A DNA stretch of 64,000 nucleotides from the NCBI GenBank assembly GCA_029204225.1, contig CM055106.1:46485180-46549179 (forward strand), in the 5' to 3' direction. The notes beneath the pieces were generated by a model. The model was not told where the DNA came from, ran no database searches, and worked only from the letters and a program-made list of their open reading frames with translations. The position numbers were made by a program, and so were the translations under genes. This document shows, piece by piece, positions 33,200-43,362 of the stretch (its first letter is position 1; every line of letters begins with the position of its first letter). Origin of the DNA: Diphasiastrum complanatum (Eukaryota > Streptophyta > Lycopodiopsida > Lycopodiales > Lycopodiaceae).

Positions 33200-34240
33200 A
33201 TGATTGACCTATCAAGTCAATTTTTACAGCAAATGATTATGCTTGTAAGATAGAAGACATAGGATCCATACCTATATGCTTGGAATCTTCAAGGAAGATC
33301 AACATAGATGGTGTACTTTACATTGCTAGCATCACTAAAAGCTTACTTAGTGTAGGCCAATTGCTTGTTGACAATGGTTTCTTTGTGGGGTTCTCATCTT
33401 TCCCTAACTCTACTCATCCTCTTAAGTTGATTCATTTGGATGTACATTTTGCAAACACAAGGAGCAATGGTAGAGCCACAATGTTTGTAATCTTAAATGA
33501 TGAATCCTCTAAGAATCATATTGGCAAAAATATGGTTGAAATCAAGGAGGAGCTTGATCAAGAGGAGGAGCAAAATTCGAGAGCTTCAACTATTCCAAGG
33601 AGAGCCACAAGAGCAAAGATGGAGCTATCAATGCTCATTTTTGTGGACAAGGAAAGGCAAGTTGGAAAGGGGAGTACATTTTGTACTTCATTTGCTGAGT
33701 TTTGTAATGAAATCCCTTTGAATTCTAAAGTATGGAATGAATGGTGGTTGTCATATCTACCTACTCTTGAGTGTGCTAGAAGTAAGTATGACATTTTCAT
33801 TCATAAGTTGAAATATTTTGACTTCATTTTCAAAGAGACATATTGTGAACCTTGTATAGAATAAGTGAATCATCCTTGAAGGACACTTATCTCCATGCAA
33901 AGGTATTTGGCCTCATTAGTTTCGAGTTCAACACTAAGTATGTATTGCAAATTGCTAGTGGTAAGCAATTGTTGACTAGTCAATTGGAAATTTGACATAA
34001 ATGATCTTGGTGATTGTTTTGTTGAGAAGGAGAACATTCAGGTTTTGAGACTTGAAAACAAAGTTCTTGAGAGTCTTGAAGACGGTCATGGTTTGGATCC
34101 ATGTTTTTATCATCAACACCAAGAGGGAGTGAGCATGATGAAAGAAGAAGACATCAAGGAGGAACTCGAGAAGGAGCACTTGTCTCAAGGCAAAAGAGAC
34201 CTGAATCTACATCAATATGAAGGTTTGGGTTAAGAGAAAG
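33200..34240 (+). pseudogene. Element D protease end and collapsed pol
   Basis: The frame resumes in the protease (SSRKINIDGVLYIASITKSL), jumps to the first integrase motif (HPLKLIHLDVHFANTRSNGR), then to the acidic hinge that precedes reverse transcriptase (RRATRAKMELS). The open frame stays intact to 33864. The missing parts were thus removed by deletions that kept the frame. The same kind of collapse is seen in element A. The rest, to about 34240, is acidic (EDIKEELEKEHLSQ) and unidentified. Confidence 0.7.
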
Positions 34241-34554
34241 GAGCAGCAAGAAAGTTTATCCATATTTCTCTTTACTCGTCTTATTTTGTGTTTGATAAAA
34301 AACATGTCATGAATGTGACAAAGTCCTTTGATGATGCTAGTATGAACATTGTTTTTCATCCTATATCTTATGATGATGAAATAGTGATCATTACTTATTT
34401 GATTGGAGTTTAAGAGTTGTATTCAAATGCCTCATCTTGTGATCCATTTACTTTTGAATTTCCAAGAAATGAAGACTTCATTGGAATGATGCCAAGTTGG
34501 AGTCCAAAACCATGATTCGACCAAACATCATTGCAAGGAGATAGTCGGATTGGG

Positions 34555-34985
34555 AAAGGTACCTCTCAATGGTTAAATTTGCATATAACAACGCAAAGCA
34601 CTCAATGACGGGCTATAGTCCATTCATGTTGTTATATGGTTTCCAGCCTCGTTCCCCCATTTCCGTTGGCCTCAAAGGCTTCAAGGTAAATGTAGCAGTA
34701 GATTTCTTGTAGGATATGCAAGAAATGCTACTTGTCGCTCGAGATAGCGAAGAAATGGCTTAAGATAGAGCCCAATGTTACACTAATCAAAAGCAGCAAC
34801 CTCGGGTCTTTGTGAAAGGGTTCTACCTTAGAATTCCAAGGTATTGAGGACAGGAAACCCTCATTTCTACGGGCCTTTCCATGCTGTAAAGAAACTCAAT
34901 CAGAATAATTATTGGCTAGATCTTTTGCAAGGATTCAAAGTCCACCTAGTTTTCCACATTTGGTTGAATGTGCTTCATAAAAAAA
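34555..34985 (+). pseudogene. Ty3/gypsy integrase C-terminal fragment
   Basis: Plus-strand translation gives KFAYNNAKHSMTGYSPFMLL then YGFQPRSP, typical of the end of gypsy integrase cores. It is followed by a region ending FKVHLVFHIWLNVLHK, which resembles the usual 'HPVFHVSxLK' ending. Stops interrupt it. It directly abuts the truncated 3' LTR of element D. Confidence 0.75.
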
Positions 34986-34994
34986 TTGGATTTT

Positions 34995-35383
34995 AAGTGG
35001 ATATTTAGGTTAGATGTTAGGGTTAGGTTATGATAAATACATAGAAGCCCTAATATGCTTAGATCTGAGCTCTACATGTATAAATATGTGATGGGATTTC
35101 CATCCAATCATGAGCAAAATCGAAATTTTCTTCTCGACTAGTTTGAGTCTATGATTTGATTGATGAATGCTATTGGCATATAATTTTTGAATGAGATTGT
35201 TGCAGGTAATACATTCACCTGTGTGAAGGGTTTTGGAGCTAATTCATGAAGTTCAAGCCAAGATAAACTAGGAATCAATGCATTGATTAGTAATCTAGCT
35301 TCTAGATCTTGTTTGGATCTTAAGTAGGTGCTTTCTCCATCATTTCTAGGATCAAATGGGTTTATTTTGCTACATTTTTATCA
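34995..35383 (+). repeat. Element D 3' LTR, truncated at its 5' side
   Basis: It matches 26471-26883 of the 5' LTR with many substitutions and small indels, and ends TTTTTATCA at the same point. The first ~263 bases of the LTR are absent. Confidence 0.8.
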
Positions 35384-36038
35384 TGAATTGCCATATAGAT
35401 TACACAGTTTGGTTCTTGCATTATCACATAGACTGTACATGTTAAAGTTGAATGGTTGTGAATGATTTACATGATATAGTCGCCCATGCTATGGCATCCA
35501 AGCCTTTTGTGGTACTAGAAAATGAAAAGCTAATTTTAATATGTGACCAAAAAGAAAAAAAGGAAAGTGAACACAATACCATAAAAGAAAGATGTGCTAG
35601 AGATTTTCATGACACCTATTAAGTCACATGGAGAAAATTAAGTGTAGTATAGAGTGGAGACAACCAATGTCACTTCCAGAGTTGTCTCACATTGAAGTAC
35701 TCACAAGCAACATGTTTGTTCACGTAAAATCCATTGAAATTTTTGTATTTTGTGAGTATCTTCTTGCAATTAGAGATAAAATGCAGTTAATATTACATGG
35801 CATGCCATGTGCTACATAATCGATGAACCATTGGCCACCAACATCCAGATTGTAGGATCTTGCAAACTATAATGTTTGATGCAAATGACCACCACTCCTT
35901 CATGCGATAGTGAGATATTCTGAGTGGTTTTATGGAGAATAATACACTTTCTGAGGATAATACACCTTCATGCGATAGTGAGATGTTCTGAGTGGTTTTA
36001 TGGAGAATAATACACATTCTGAGGACGTCATTGGATTC
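35384..36038. other. Intergenic or old G1 internal DNA with a 68-bp tandem duplication
   Basis: No gene was recognised. A 68-base unit containing CATGCGATAGTGAGAT occurs twice in tandem, at 35897-35964 and 35965-36032, with very few differences. Confidence 0.6.
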
Positions 36039-36660
36039 TCATCGATACAACTGGCCAACAATCAGTTGATAAGGTCGAGCTTTCAACACTGTTTTTCGTT
36101 GTTCTGCCTTGGATAGAGATTTGTCTAGTTGGCCTCGCATTAGATATTCAACAATGTCTACGGCCCACTCTGGTACAATGTCGATATAAAACATGTTAAC
36201 ATATGGTAACTCATCCTTAGGTTGGGTTGCGATCATCTTCCCTTTGATTCATAGCACATGATCTACCATATAATGTTGTTTTTCCTTGCATACCGCAATT
36301 CTAAAATCAAACAATAACCATCAGGTGATTCTTCATGTGTTGCAAGTCTTGTTCACTAGATACAGCAAGGGTTGATAATCCATATAGAATGCAAAGTGAG
36401 TGGCCATCAAATAGTGTCTAAATTTCTTAACCGCAAAAATCATTGCTAGTGCCTCTCATTCCGTTGTTGAGTAGTTTATCTCTACTTCGTTGAGCTGTTG
36501 GCTAGCGAAACGGATTGGAACAGCATTTTTGGTTCTTCTGGCCGGTAGAAGATGGCTCCAATAGCATGCTTTGATGCATTCGTATGCACCTAGAATTTTA
36601 TAGTCCAATTGGGTAGTCGTAAGATAGGCACTGAGACCAATGCCTCCTTAAGCTTTTGGA
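36039..36660 (-). pseudogene. Ty3/gypsy RNase H to integrase-linker fragment
   Basis: On the minus strand, from 36660 downward, the translation resembles the end of gypsy reverse transcriptase and RNase H (LKEALVSVPILRLPNW, NASKHAIGAIF). It then runs into the linker before integrase (ELPYVNMFYIDIVPEWAVDI, VLKARPYQLIVGQLY). Several stops occur in the RNase H part. It is cut off at 36668 by the start of an LTR of element C1. Confidence 0.75.
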
Positions 36661-36667
36661 AAGTCTG

Positions 36668-37044
36668 TGACAAAATTTCCAGAATTCACACGTGTGGGGA
36701 ATGTCCACAAGAGTGACAAAATTTCCAGAATTCACACGTGCGGGGAATGCCCACAAGAGTGACTGATCTTAATTAAGCTTTGTGAATGGCACTATAACCT
36801 GATTCTAGATTGATCAACAAAATCTAGTTCAAAAAAAATGGCTAATCCACAATCTAGCATGCTAATCAACAGAATATAATAGCAATGAATCAAAGAATGA
36901 ATAAAAATACAAGATTTCAATGTATGAGCATTAGCCTCAACACGAGTTAGAGAGAGAGAGCTAGAGAGATAACAAGCAATATTTGTTTAGATCCAAAATG
37001 GCATGAGATAGATGTGCTCAATTCACATACCTTGGATATGTACA
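36668..37044 (-). repeat. C1 3' LTR, left part (continues 43198-43267)
   Basis: On the plus strand it starts TGACAAAATTTCCAG, as does the LTR at 46197. Its first 46 bases are duplicated in tandem (36668-36713 and 36714-36759). The first ~300 bases match the 46197 LTR closely, then the two diverge. Element B is inserted in it, so the LTR resumes at 43198 and ends before the purine tract at 43268. Confidence 0.8.
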
Positions 37045-37725
37045 TGTTAAAAATTCACAATTCTAGCTTGACTAGTTTTGGTCATATGACTTGTAAATAG
37101 TTAGATGGTCATGATGTGGCTTGTCACACGTGCCAAATAGCATAGGATTCCATTCATAAGGATGCTCTCAAGTAGACCTAAGTGTTAGAACCTTTGGAAT
37201 GAGTCCAAATTATGCTTAGATACAAGGGAGAAAAAATAGGAGCTATTTTTGGTAATTTTTGCATTGTTGAGGGATCTCCAAGATTCCAACCCTAACTTGG
37301 TAGGGATGAAAGATCCACCAAAATTAGCATTAGGGATAGGTTTAGGGCTACTCATACCTGCCCAAAATCGTGATGGATCATGTATATATAGGTGATGATA
37401 TCTCACCAAAATCTATCAAGCAATTTCATGTTTTTTCTCTCATAATGGTGCAATTGCTCTCTATGTTCATAATTGTTTGAGTACTTGTGATTACTAATGA
37501 TTATAGGATTGAATGTAGGTCTGGTGTACAGTACTCAGACTGTGGGAGGCCGTACTTTCACACGTGTGAAGCCTTCTTCAAGGATTTGGGCCATTTAGTG
37601 AGGTTCAAGCATAGGTTTTTGATGGATTTTGATGGTTCAACTTGTGCTAATCTTATGAAATCATAATCTATTGTTTTCCTCATCATTTCAAGTGTTTAGG
37701 ATCCTTATTTGCTGTAATTTTTACA
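37045..37725 (+). repeat. Element B 5' LTR, 681 bp
   Basis: It starts TGTTAAAAATTCAC and ends AATTTTTACA. A TATATATAGG box at 37383-37392 may be the promoter. CACGTG palindromes lie at 37127-37132 and 37561-37566, the latter within TTTCACACGTGTGAAG. Confidence 0.95.
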
Positions 37726-37738
37726 TGGTATCAGAGCC
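37726..37738 (+). promoter_or_regulatory. Primer binding site of element B
   Basis: TGGTATCAGAGCC directly follows the LTR. It is the initiator-methionine-tRNA type. A leader of about 0.8 kb follows before the gag ATG. Confidence 0.9.
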
Positions 37739-38536
37739 TAAAGGCTGAAATGAGCTAAATCCTTGGTTTGCATTCAATTTTATCACAATTTTTGATCTAA
37801 ATCTTGTGTAGATTGGATCTTAGCATCTAGTATTGATTCTAGAACTCAAAGTGAGTCAAATACATTGGAGATTGGTGTTGTGTGACTTCATTTGCAGGTG
37901 TTTAGGTGTCTAAAACCAGAGGCAAAGTTGAATTCAATTCACATTACCAAGATAGCAAGTTTTGCTTGCTCCAAGCATTGATTTCTAAGCGAGTTTTGGA
38001 GGTGATTTCATAGAGAAGGCTTTCTAGCATTCAAGGAGAGGGAGGATCAGAGTTTTGGGGACTCTTCAAGGCTATTCTAAGGTGTAGTAGGCACCTCCTA
38101 AAGTGATTTAGGTTCAGTCCAACCATTGCTTGACTTATGCACCAAATTAGATCAATTTTTCATCAATTTTGATCATTTTTTGCTTGTGATTGGATAGTAG
38201 ATTGTGTTGCATCCTCATTAAGTTCCATTTAGATCTTTTACAAGTGATTTTGGAAGTATATTAGGTTGCTGAAATTCACTCTTTATCAGATCATTTGGAA
38301 GCTTTAATGTTCTTTATAGAAAGAGGGGCAATTCTACTAGTATTGTCTACTTCAATCAAGCAAGTGCATTGTTTCTAGTATTCTATGATTTGATTTTGTT
38401 AGAGATCATTCTTAGATCTTTATAGGAAGTCTATTACTGATCTTTTCAGGTCCCTAAGAAGTGGGATAAGGTAGACCTTCAATCAAATCAATAGAAGTAA
38501 CCTTCATTTGTGTCAAGTCCTTGATTAGGAGACTAG

Positions 38537-40798
38537 ATGGCATCTATAAATGCATATCTTTTGGATACTAATGAAAGGCTCAACAAAACTAACTATTCCA
38601 TATGGAAAGTTAGAATGGAATCTATCATGATCATGCAAGATCTGATGGAAATTGTAAATGGTAAGGAGGGTGAACCTATTCATCCTCAAGAAAAAGCCAA
38701 ATACATCAAGAGGTGCAATGTTGCACTACATTGCATAAAAATGAATGTTGCAAATGAACTCTTAAGAGAGGTAGGAGATTGCACTTCAGCTCAAGATGCT
38801 TGGGAGACTTTGCAAAAGGTCTATGAATCCAAGAACCAAACTAGAATGTTAGCTTTGAAGAATCAAATCTATAGAAGCTATCAAAAGAAAGGAGAGAGTG
38901 CACATACTTTTGTCCTAAGAGTAAAGGAATTGAACAAAGAGCTAGCCTTTATAGGTGACCCTATCAAGGATGAAGAGCTTGTTCAACTCATATTAAATGG
39001 ACTAAGCTTTGAATTTGACAATTTGGTTCAGGGATATGCAATTATGGGTAAGCTACCCATACTTGAAGAACTCCAAGGCACGCTCATGGCCGAGGAATCA
39101 AGAAGGAGCCAAATGCAAGAGAGGATGGATAGGCTTTCCATCCAAGGTGGAGATGACCAAGCTCTCTTCACCAAAGGCAAAGGCAAGTCCAAAGGCAAAG
39201 GATCAACATTCAAGAAGTCTACAAAGCTTGAGGATCAAGAAGGACCCCCAAAGGCATCTCCATCAACCACCAAAGTCAAGAAGGACAAATCAAAGGTGAA
39301 GTGCTACTATTGTAGCAAGATGGGGCATTATGCCTCGGAATGCTTCAAGAGGAAGCAAGATCAAAGCCAAGCCAACATGAGCAAAGAGGAGGAGGAGGAG
39401 AGTTCACATGAGGACTCTCTCATGATGTCCATATTTTCTTCAACAAGCTTCAAAGGAGAAGATCCTTGGTGGATTGACTCGGGTGCTAGTTCACACATGA
39501 CTAGTAAAAGGGATTTTTTCTCTTCTCTCTTATCTTATGATGGACCTATAAAGTCTATCTATACAGCAAATGATGAAGCTTGTAAGATTGAAGGAGTTGG
39601 TAGCATTCCCCTTTGCTTAGGATCTTCCAAAAAGATCAACATAGAAGGTGTTTTGTACATTCCTACAATAACAAAGAATCTACTAAGTGTTGGCCAAATG
39701 GTAGACAATGGTTTCAATGTTGACTTTGCTTCAAATGAATGTTTCATCAAGAAGAAGGGTAAGATAGTGGCTAAGGGCACTAGACTTGGCAAGCTTTATA
39801 AGTTGGATGCATTTGTGGATACTAATGTTGTCATGTTGGCCGAGAAGAGCAAGATATCTACCTTTACTTTATGGCACAAAAGACTTGGACATGTCAACTC
39901 GGGTTCCATGGAGGCTATGATCAAGGAGGAGTATGCTTTAGGCCTACCAAGGTCTATTGGGAAGGAAGACAAGGTTTGTGAAGCTTGTGCCTTATCCAAG
40001 GCACATAAGAAGGTGTTTCCTAACTCCATCACAAAGTCATCTCATCCTCTTGAACTCATACACTCGGATGTGCACATTGCTAGCACCAAATCTAATGGAG
40101 GTTCATCCATGTTTTTAACCTTCATTGATGACTACTCAAGATATTGTTGGGTGTTCTTACTTTCCTTCAAGTCTCAAGTATTTGATACTTTTGTAAAGTT
40201 CAAGTTGTTTGTGGAAAAGCATCATAATCATAGCATCAAGATTCTTAGAAGTGACAATGGTGGAGAATTCATCTCCAATGAGTTCAAGGCCTTTTGTGAG
40301 GAGGAAGGGATCAAGAAAGAGACTTCTTGTCCTTACACTCCTCAACAAAATGGAGTTTCTGAAAGAAGGAATAGAACATTATGTAAATGTTCTAAGGCTT
40401 TAAGATTAGATGCTTGTTTTCTCAGATCCTTTTGGGGTGAGTCTCTTGTATGTGCAAACTACTTGATGAATAGAGTGTCTTGCAAAGCAATTGAAGGCAA
40501 AACTCCTTATGAGATGTTGTATGGAAAGAAACCCAATCTTAATCACTTGAAAGTTTTTGGGTGTATATGTTATGTGCATGTGCCATTAGAAACAAGAACC
40601 AAGGAGGACCCATCTTCCACAAGAGGGATCATGCTTGGATATGCAAGCTCAAGCAAGGGCTACAAAGTCTATCTTCCATCCTTGAACAAATTTGTTGTTT
40701 CAAGGGATGTCATCTTTGATGAACATCATATGCATATGCTTGAAGAGTGCTCCAACAATCAAGAAGAAGATGGCCGAGGAGCAAGATCTTGGTTTTGA
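38537..40798 (+). CDS. Element B gag-protease-integrase polyprotein, 753 aa
   Basis: The gag capsid region starts MASINAYLLDTNERLN. The zinc knuckle CYYCSKMGHYASEC begins at residue 256. The aspartic protease site is WWIDSGASSHM, with Asp about residue 314. The integrase zinc finger shows LWHKRLGHV and later CEACALSKAHK. The catalytic Asp-Asp-Glu are at about residues 511 (HSDVH), 573 (SDNGGEF) and 609 (NGVSERRN), so the D35E spacing is intact. The protein then ends at a TGA (40796-40798) in the acidic hinge, and reverse transcriptase follows in the +1 frame. The break lies in a GAA/GAAG purine run near 40760-40770. Copia elements normally have one frame here, so a single-base indel is likelier than programmed shifting. 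Confidence 0.92.
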   Translation: MASINAYLLDTNERLNKTNYSIWKVRMESIMIMQDLMEIVNGKEGEPIHPQEKAKYIKRCNVALHCIKMNVANELLREVGDCTSAQDAWETLQKVYESKNQTRMLALKNQIYRSYQKKGESAHTFVLRVKELNKELAFIGDPIKDEELVQLILNGLSFEFDNLVQGYAIMGKLPILEELQGTLMAEESRRSQMQERMDRLSIQGGDDQALFTKGKGKSKGKGSTFKKSTKLEDQEGPPKASPSTTKVKKDKSKVKCYYCSKMGHYASECFKRKQDQSQANMSKEEEEESSHEDSLMMSIFSSTSFKGEDPWWIDSGASSHMTSKRDFFSSLLSYDGPIKSIYTANDEACKIEGVGSIPLCLGSSKKINIEGVLYIPTITKNLLSVGQMVDNGFNVDFASNECFIKKKGKIVAKGTRLGKLYKLDAFVDTNVVMLAEKSKISTFTLWHKRLGHVNSGSMEAMIKEEYALGLPRSIGKEDKVCEACALSKAHKKVFPNSITKSSHPLELIHSDVHIASTKSNGGSSMFLTFIDDYSRYCWVFLLSFKSQVFDTFVKFKLFVEKHHNHSIKILRSDNGGEFISNEFKAFCEEEGIKKETSCPYTPQQNGVSERRNRTLCKCSKALRLDACFLRSFWGESLVCANYLMNRVSCKAIEGKTPYEMLYGKKPNLNHLKVFGCICYVHVPLETRTKEDPSSTRGIMLGYASSSKGYKVYLPSLNKFVVSRDVIFDEHHMHMLEECSNNQEEDGRGARSWF

Positions 40799-42497
40799 GG
40801 AGGAGCTCATGGAGGAGCAAGCACCAAACCCACCTATCACACCAAGGAGATCTTCAAGGGCAAAAGTGGAGCCATCAAGGCTCACATATCAAGGCAAAGG
40901 ACAGCAAGTTGAGGGTATCTCATCCACTTCTTATGCTTTATCTAGTTTTGAAGAACCGTCTAATGTTGAAGATGCATTGAACTCCAAAGAATGGTATAAA
41001 GCTATGTTGGATGAGTATGATGCCTTGATTGAGAATGAAACTTGGTTGCTTGTTGAGAGACCTCAAAGGAATGTAATAGGATGCAAGTGGGTCTTCAAGC
41101 TTAAGTTGAATGCAAATGGGAGTGTTAACAAACATAAAGCAAGATTAGTTGCAAAAGGTTATGCTCAAGAGAGAGGGATAGACTATGAGGAAACTTTTGC
41201 ACCCGTGGCCAAGATGGTCACAATAAGGCTAATCATTGCACTTGCATCACATTTTGGATGGATTCTATGTCAAATGGATGTCTCTAATGCTTTCTTGAAT
41301 GGTTTTTTGGAAGAGGATATCTATATGGAGCAGCCACAAGGGTTCATCAAGCATGGAATGGAGAACAAAGTATGCCATCTCCAAAGAAGCATCTATGGCT
41401 TGAAGCAAGCCTCGAGATCTTGGAATTCAAGACTACATTGCTATCTTATTTCACTTTCTTTTGTTCAAAGTGAATATAATCCCACTCTTTACCTTAAGTT
41501 TGATGATGTTGGTATTGTACTTTTACTCATTTATGTAGATGACATCATCATTAGTGGAAATAGTGTTGATGGTATTGAAAAAATCAAGATAGATCTATCC
41601 TTAGAGTTCAAGATTATAGATCTAGGGTGTCTTCACTTCATCTTAGGCATAGAAGTACTTAGAGGGTCTGATTTTATCTTTATAAGTCAAGTAAACTATG
41701 CTCAAAGTCTTTTGAAGAAGTTTAAGATGGAAGTATGCAAAAGTGTTGACACACCAATGGAGCAAGATGTAAAAGTGCCAAATGAAGATGATGAAAGATC
41801 CTTCATGGACATCACTTTGTTTAGGCAACTTATAGGTTCCTTAATGTGGATCACTATAACTAGACTAGATCTTAGCTTTAGTGTATGTAGGTTGAGCCAA
41901 TCCATGCAAAAGCCATTGAATATCCATTGGAAAAAGGCTAAGAGGATTCTAAGATACATCTCGGGTACATTGGATTTTGGGATTCTATATAGAGGAGATG
42001 TGATTAACCTTCATGCATTTAGTGATTCAGATTTTGCAGGGGACAAGAGGGATAGGAAATCAACAAGTGCCTATTCAACTTTCATAGGAGAAGGTGTGGT
42101 TTCATGGCTTTCAAAAAAGCAAGAAACTATATCTCTATCTTCAACCGAGGCCGAGTACAAAGCTTTGACAACCACTACAAAGGAGGTACTTCGGATCAAG
42201 AGATTATTGGTGGAACTAAAGATCATGGATTCAGAGGAGGCACCAATCATCTACAATGACAATATATCAGCCCAACACCTTGCATCTAACCCAATCTTCC
42301 ATGCAAGATCTAAGCACATTGAGATATGCCATCACTTTGTGAGAGAAATGGTGCAAGCCAAGGAGATTGCTTTGGAGCATGTTCCAAGCAATGAATGTGT
42401 AGCTGATCTACTTACTAAACCACTTCAAAAGACACCTTTTATGAAGTTCAGATCATCACTTGGAGTGATTAGTAAAGCAATGATTGAACCAAGCTAG
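40770..42497 (+). CDS. Element B reverse transcriptase and RNase H
   Basis: It is open from before 40770 (the first ATG is 40770, MAEEQDLGFEEELMEEQ) to TAG at 42495. It reads through the acidic hinge and RRSSRAK into the copia reverse transcriptase (SKEWYKAMLDEYDALIENET, WVFKLKLN, LVAKGYAQERGIDYEETFAP). The catalytic YVDD is at about residue 255, within LLIYVDDIIISG. RNase H follows (SDSDFAGDKRDRKSTSAY, SSTEAEYKAL) and the terminal motif VADLLTKPL. All motifs appear intact. It overlaps the upstream frame by 29 bases; without a +1 shift it would not be made as part of the polyprotein. Confidence 0.92.
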   Translation: MAEEQDLGFEEELMEEQAPNPPITPRRSSRAKVEPSRLTYQGKGQQVEGISSTSYALSSFEEPSNVEDALNSKEWYKAMLDEYDALIENETWLLVERPQRNVIGCKWVFKLKLNANGSVNKHKARLVAKGYAQERGIDYEETFAPVAKMVTIRLIIALASHFGWILCQMDVSNAFLNGFLEEDIYMEQPQGFIKHGMENKVCHLQRSIYGLKQASRSWNSRLHCYLISLSFVQSEYNPTLYLKFDDVGIVLLLIYVDDIIISGNSVDGIEKIKIDLSLEFKIIDLGCLHFILGIEVLRGSDFIFISQVNYAQSLLKKFKMEVCKSVDTPMEQDVKVPNEDDERSFMDITLFRQLIGSLMWITITRLDLSFSVCRLSQSMQKPLNIHWKKAKRILRYISGTLDFGILYRGDVINLHAFSDSDFAGDKRDRKSTSAYSTFIGEGVVSWLSKKQETISLSSTEAEYKALTTTTKEVLRIKRLLVELKIMDSEEAPIIYNDNISAQHLASNPIFHARSKHIEICHHFVREMVQAKEIALEHVPSNECVADLLTKPLQKTPFMKFRSSLGVISKAMIEPS

Positions 42498-42499
42498 AT

Positions 42500-42511
42500 A
42501 GTGAGGAGGAG
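42500..42511 (+). promoter_or_regulatory. Polypurine tract of element B
   Basis: AGTGAGGAGGAG lies immediately before the 3' LTR, almost the same as in element A. Confidence 0.8.
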
Positions 42512-43192
42512 TGTTAAAAATTCACAATTCTAGCTTGACTAGTTTTGGTCATATGACTTGTAAATAGTTAGATGGTCATGATGTGGCTTGTCACACGTGC
42601 CAAATAGCATAGGATTCCATTCATAAGGATGCTCTCAAGTAGACCTAAGTGTTAGAACCTTTGGAATGAGTCCAAATTATGCTTAGATACAAGGGAGAAA
42701 AAATAGGAGCTATTTTTGGTAATTTTTGCATTGTTGAGGGATCTCCAAGATTCCAACCCTAACTTGGTAGGGATGAAAGATCCACCAAAATTAGCATTAG
42801 GGATAGGTTTAGGGCTACTCATACCTGCCCAAAATCGTGATGGATCATGTATATATAGGTGATGATATCTCACCAAAATCTATCAAGCAATTTCATGTTT
42901 TTTCTCTCATAATGGTGCAATTGCTCTCTATGTTCATAATTGTTTGAGTACTTGTGATTACTAATGATTATAGGATTGAATGTAGGTCTGGTGTACAGTA
43001 CTCAGACTGTGGGAGGCCGTACTTTCACACGTGTGAAGCCTTCTTCAAGGATTTGGGCCATTTAGTGAGGTTCAAGCATAGGTTTTTGATGGATTTTGAT
43101 GGTTCAACTTGTGCTAATCTTATGAAATCATAATCTATTGTTTTCCTCATCATTTCAAGTGTTTAGGATCCTTATTTGCTGTAATTTTTACA
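42512..43192 (+). repeat. Element B 3' LTR, 681 bp
   Basis: I see it as identical to the 5' LTR along its full length. It is followed by the GTACA target duplication and the resumed C1 LTR. Confidence 0.95.
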
Positions 43193-43362
43193 GTACAAAA
43201 TATTTACATGGGTAGGATCCCCCAAACATTAACAACAGATGATAGATATGTTTTACAATTTTTAAAACTCCTCCTTAAAATATATCTATCTGATGTTGGT
43301 GAAGATCCTTTGAGTTTGGATTCTTTGCTTTGCATTTGAAGTGAAGATGAACAAATAATCCA

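Larger units (their letters stand above)
26208..35383 (+). mobile_element. Element D: old, disrupted Ty1/copia element
   Basis: The 5' LTR is 26208-26883. The 3' LTR survives only as 34995-35383, which matches the last ~410 bases of the 5' LTR. Flanks TGAAC (26203-26207) and TGAAT (35384-35388) agree at four of five positions, as expected for an aged target duplication. The gag and protease remnants are interrupted by a 4.5-kb DNA transposon (28658-33192). Most of pol is missing and a gypsy integrase fragment abuts the truncated 3' LTR. The LTR starts like that of element B, so D is an older relative. Confidence 0.8.
37045..43192 (+). mobile_element. Element B: young, nearly complete Ty1/copia element, 6148 bp
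   Basis: The LTRs at 37045-37725 and 42512-43192 are both 681 bp, and I see no difference between them. A perfect 5-bp target duplication, GTACA, flanks the element (37040-37044 and 43193-43197). Primer site and purine tract are canonical. It encodes gag, protease, integrase, reverse transcriptase and RNase H in the copia order, but in two overlapping frames. Identical LTRs mean a very recent insertion. Its target was the left LTR of element C1. Confidence 0.95.

Noticed and set aside
37185-37409. 74-aa minus-strand frame, identical at 42652-42876
   Set aside because: The two copies are identical only because they lie in the identical LTRs of element B; they have no coding motif and no codon evidence.
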